Of a stretch of 6,792 nucleotides of DNA, positions 4,765 through 6,792 are shown one piece after another (the stretch's first letter is position 1; each line of letters starts with the position of its first letter). Made by a program: the position numbers and the translations under genes. Under the pieces are notes generated by a model. The model had not been told where the DNA came from and did no database searches. It was given only the letters and a program-made list of their open reading frames with translations. The stretch comes from Desulfobacterales bacterium (lineage in GTDB: Bacteria > Desulfobacterota > DSM-4660 > Desulfatiglandales > Desulfatiglandaceae), in NCBI GenBank assembly GCA_021107495.1, contig JAIOSR010000018.1, forward strand, positions 1-6,792, read 5' to 3'.

Positions 4765-6792
4765 TTATTTTATACACACCTTCCTGACCTGCAGGATATC
4801 GGTGACGCCAAGAAACACCTTTCTGATCCCGTCCTGCAGAAGGGTGGTCATCCTATCCTTTACGGCCTGTCCTCTCAAATCCTCCATTAAGGCCTTCTGC
4901 TGTATGAGCGCCTTCATATCGTCCGTGCCGTCAAGGATCTCCATGAGGCAGGTCCTGCCCTTGTACCCGGTGTTTGCACACTTATCGCATCCATTGGCCT
5001 TATAAAGTTCCAGGTCCTCGGAATAGGGGAAGCCTGCGGCTTCAAAATCCCCGGCATACTGCTGGGCGAGCATATCGTATTCCTTGCGATCAGGATGATA
5101 TGGCTCTTTGCAGGATTTACACAGGGTCCTCACAAGACGCTGTGCCAAAACACCTAAAAGGGCATCCGCAAAGTTAAAAGGGTCCATGCCCATATCTAAG
5201 AGCCTTGTAATTGTCTCAGGGGCGCTGTTTGTATGCAGGGTACTGAAGACCAGGTGGCCTGTCAGGGATGCCTCAATGCCGGTGGAAACGGTTTCATGGT
5301 CCCTCATTTCACCCACCATGATCACATCCGGGTCGGCCCTCAAAAAAGAGCGCATGGCCGCGGCAAAGTCAAAGCCTATTTTGGGCTGGACCTGGACCTG
5401 GCGCAGGCCTTTCTGGGTGATTTCCACCGGATCTTCTGCCGTCCAGATCTTGGTCTCCGGTTTGTTGATATGGGCCAGCGCCGAGTGAAGGGTGGTGGTT
5501 TTTCCGCTTCCTGTTGGTCCCACTACGAGAAAGATGCCGTAAGGAGTGGCAATTTTTTCGAGGATAAGATCGTTGTCTCTTTTACTCATCCCCATGGCCT
5601 CCAAGGGTATGGGTTCGCCGGCAGCTAAGATACGCATGACAATATCTTCTTCCCCGCCTACCGTGGGAAGTGAGGCCACCCTGAGTTCGATATCAAGGGG
5701 CGCAAATTTCTTGAACTGGATCTTTCCGTCCTGTGGTTTTCTGCGCTCGGAGATATCCAGATCCGACATGATTTTTAACCTTGATACCACGGCCCGCTTA
5801 TACTGGTAAGGAACCGTCTGGTATTTCTGGCAGGCACCGTCAATCCTGAACCTGATTTCAGCGCCAAGTTTACCTAACTGGGGTTCGATATGGATATCCG
5901 AGCAATTCTTTTTGTAGCCATCTAAAATGATCTTGTTTACGAGCTGGACAATGGCGCTGTCGTCTTCAGTCAACATGTCCGCGCCATCGTCAAAATCTTC
6001 ATCTTCATCTGAGTCCAATTTTCCTAAGATTTCGTCAATGGAGCCCTGGTCATCGGAAGTAGGCGTGCCATAGAAATAGTCCAAAAACTGGAGGATGTCT
6101 TCCTTCAGGCCCACGGCAAACTCGTACTCCTTTGCCTTGATCAGGGATTTTATGGTGTCAATCTTGTCCAAACGTTGAGGGTCGTCTATGAGAATCTTTA
6201 CCTTACCCTCTTCTTTGGCAAGGGGCACCCACAGGTTTCTCTTCAGGAAGACCTGTTTCACTCTGGGCAAGAGGTCTCCGGGAATGGGATAGTTATTGTC
6301 AAAGGGCACATAGTTGCATTTGTAATACTCGGCAAGGGATTGACCGATATCGGCCTTCTTTACCTTCATTTCGTTCAAAAATATCGATTCAACGGAAGCC
6401 CTCTGCGCCCTGGCCGATGTAATGGCCTGTTGAAGCTCTTTGTCGGTAACGAGATTGTTTTTGAGCAGGTAATCGAAGCGGGTCTTCTTTTGTCGCTTCT
6501 TGGTCATCTTGTTCTGGTTGAAAAAGGCTATGCCCAGGACCTTTGCCATTTCCACTGCCGAATTCTGGTCATCTAAGGTAAAACGGGCTCCGTTTTTCTT
6601 GTTCACGAGTTGCAGTACGCCGATTACATACTTTTTGTAAAGGATAGGAACGGTAAGGATTTGTTTTGTTGTATAACCGGATTTCTTGTCCCAGGTGCTG
6701 TCAAACGATAGAGACTTGTTGACCATTGCCAGTTCAGCACTGTCATATGCATTGACCACATTGGTAATCTGGGCATTTACGGCAGTATACCC
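4765..6792 (-). CDS. GAF domain plus GspE/PilB-family secretion/pilus assembly ATPase, 5' end outside window
   Basis: The frame stays open to the right edge (11 further residues, GYTAVNAQITN, precede the GTG at 6759), so the gene is partial and its start is not visible. Numbering from that GTG, residues 1-84 are the end of a GAF domain (SGYTTKQILTVPI, GVLQLVN). Residues 94-230 form a GspE/MshE-type N-terminal domain. An acidic linker follows (249-261, DSDEDEDFDDGAD), and then the ATPase: N2 region from about 265, Walker A GPTGSGKTT (414-422), Asp box WTAEDPVE (439-446), Walker B region LRADPDVIMVGEMRD (473-487), His box TGHLVFSTLHTN (500-511). Paired cysteines C547/C550 and C591/C594 form the expected zinc-binding site. 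All key residues are intact. Such hexameric ATPases power type IV pilus extension or type II secretion from the cytoplasmic membrane. The GAF domain suggests control by a small ligand. No other pilus gene is visible, and the link to the downstream operon is doubtful. Confidence 0.9.
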   Translation of the reverse strand, partial: GYTAVNAQITNVVNAYDSAELAMVNKSLSFDSTWDKKSGYTTKQILTVPILYKKYVIGVLQLVNKKNGARFTLDDQNSAVEMAKVLGIAFFNQNKMTKKRQKKTRFDYLLKNNLVTDKELQQAITSARAQRASVESIFLNEMKVKKADIGQSLAEYYKCNYVPFDNNYPIPGDLLPRVKQVFLKRNLWVPLAKEEGKVKILIDDPQRLDKIDTIKSLIKAKEYEFAVGLKEDILQFLDYFYGTPTSDDQGSIDEILGKLDSDEDEDFDDGADMLTEDDSAIVQLVNKIILDGYKKNCSDIHIEPQLGKLGAEIRFRIDGACQKYQTVPYQYKRAVVSRLKIMSDLDISERRKPQDGKIQFKKFAPLDIELRVASLPTVGGEEDIVMRILAAGEPIPLEAMGMSKRDNDLILEKIATPYGIFLVVGPTGSGKTTTLHSALAHINKPETKIWTAEDPVEITQKGLRQVQVQPKIGFDFAAAMRSFLRADPDVIMVGEMRDHETVSTGIEASLTGHLVFSTLHTNSAPETITRLLDMGMDPFNFADALLGVLAQRLVRTLCKSCKEPYHPDRKEYDMLAQQYAGDFEAAGFPYSEDLELYKANGCDKCANTGYKGRTCLMEILDGTDDMKALIQQKALMEDLRGQAVKDRMTTLLQDGIRKVFLGVTDILQVRKVCIK

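Noticed and set aside
4634..5005. 123-residue plus-strand frame starting in the 4610-4764 gap
   Set aside because: Most of it lies opposite the ATPase C-terminus, it lacks a good ribosome binding site, and its translation resembles no family.
5108..5809. Several plus-strand frames antisense to the PilB-type ATPase gene
   Set aside because: The minus-strand gene carries intact Walker and zinc motifs over this stretch, and the plus-strand translations show no domain or start signal.

Overview
The window looks like part of a chromosome from an anaerobic deltaproteobacterium (Desulfobacterota, sulfate-reducing or syntrophic type). This is inference. It rests on moderate GC content, the mix of genes (a divergent phenylacetate-CoA-ligase-like enzyme, crotonases, a DUF6125-like protein, a GAF-PilB-type ATPase), and a palindromic repeat of the kind scattered in such genomes. 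No rRNA, tRNA or single-copy marker is present, so the taxonomy is tentative.

Every convincing gene lies on the minus strand, so transcription runs from right to left. At the right edge (4765 to beyond 6792) is the 3' part of a large GspE/PilB-family secretion/pilus ATPase with an N-terminal GAF domain, cut by the window edge. A 155-base gap follows (4610-4764). It holds a good ribosome binding site and a small inverted repeat, but no clear promoter or terminator. Then comes a tightly packed run of six genes: crotonase A (3896-4609), an unrecognised 156-residue protein (3416-3886), crotonase B (2580-3374), a DUF6125-like protein (2055-2570), a divergent phenylacetate-CoA-ligase-like adenylate-forming enzyme (750-2033) and a stand-alone pair of aspartokinase-type ACT domains (222-725). 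Gaps inside this run are 9 to 41 bases, and at two junctions the stop codon overlaps the next gene's Shine-Dalgarno sequence, so it is very probably one operon. The leftmost 222 bases hold a roughly 206-bp imperfect palindrome with 23-24 bp terminal inverted repeats (MITE/REP-like). One edge falls on the stop codon of the last operon gene.

The likely theme of the operon is CoA-thioester metabolism. A CoA-ligase-like enzyme would activate or bind an organic acid, two crotonases would rearrange the acyl-CoA, and the ACT protein may sense a small ligand such as an amino acid. Both crotonases keep only the second of the two classical hydratase glutamates, which points to isomerase-type rather than hydratase chemistry. 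The ligase-like protein lacks the usual Ser/Thr/Gly-rich P-loop. The substrate cannot be read from the sequence. The set of six genes, rather than any single one, is the best candidate for an undescribed pathway.
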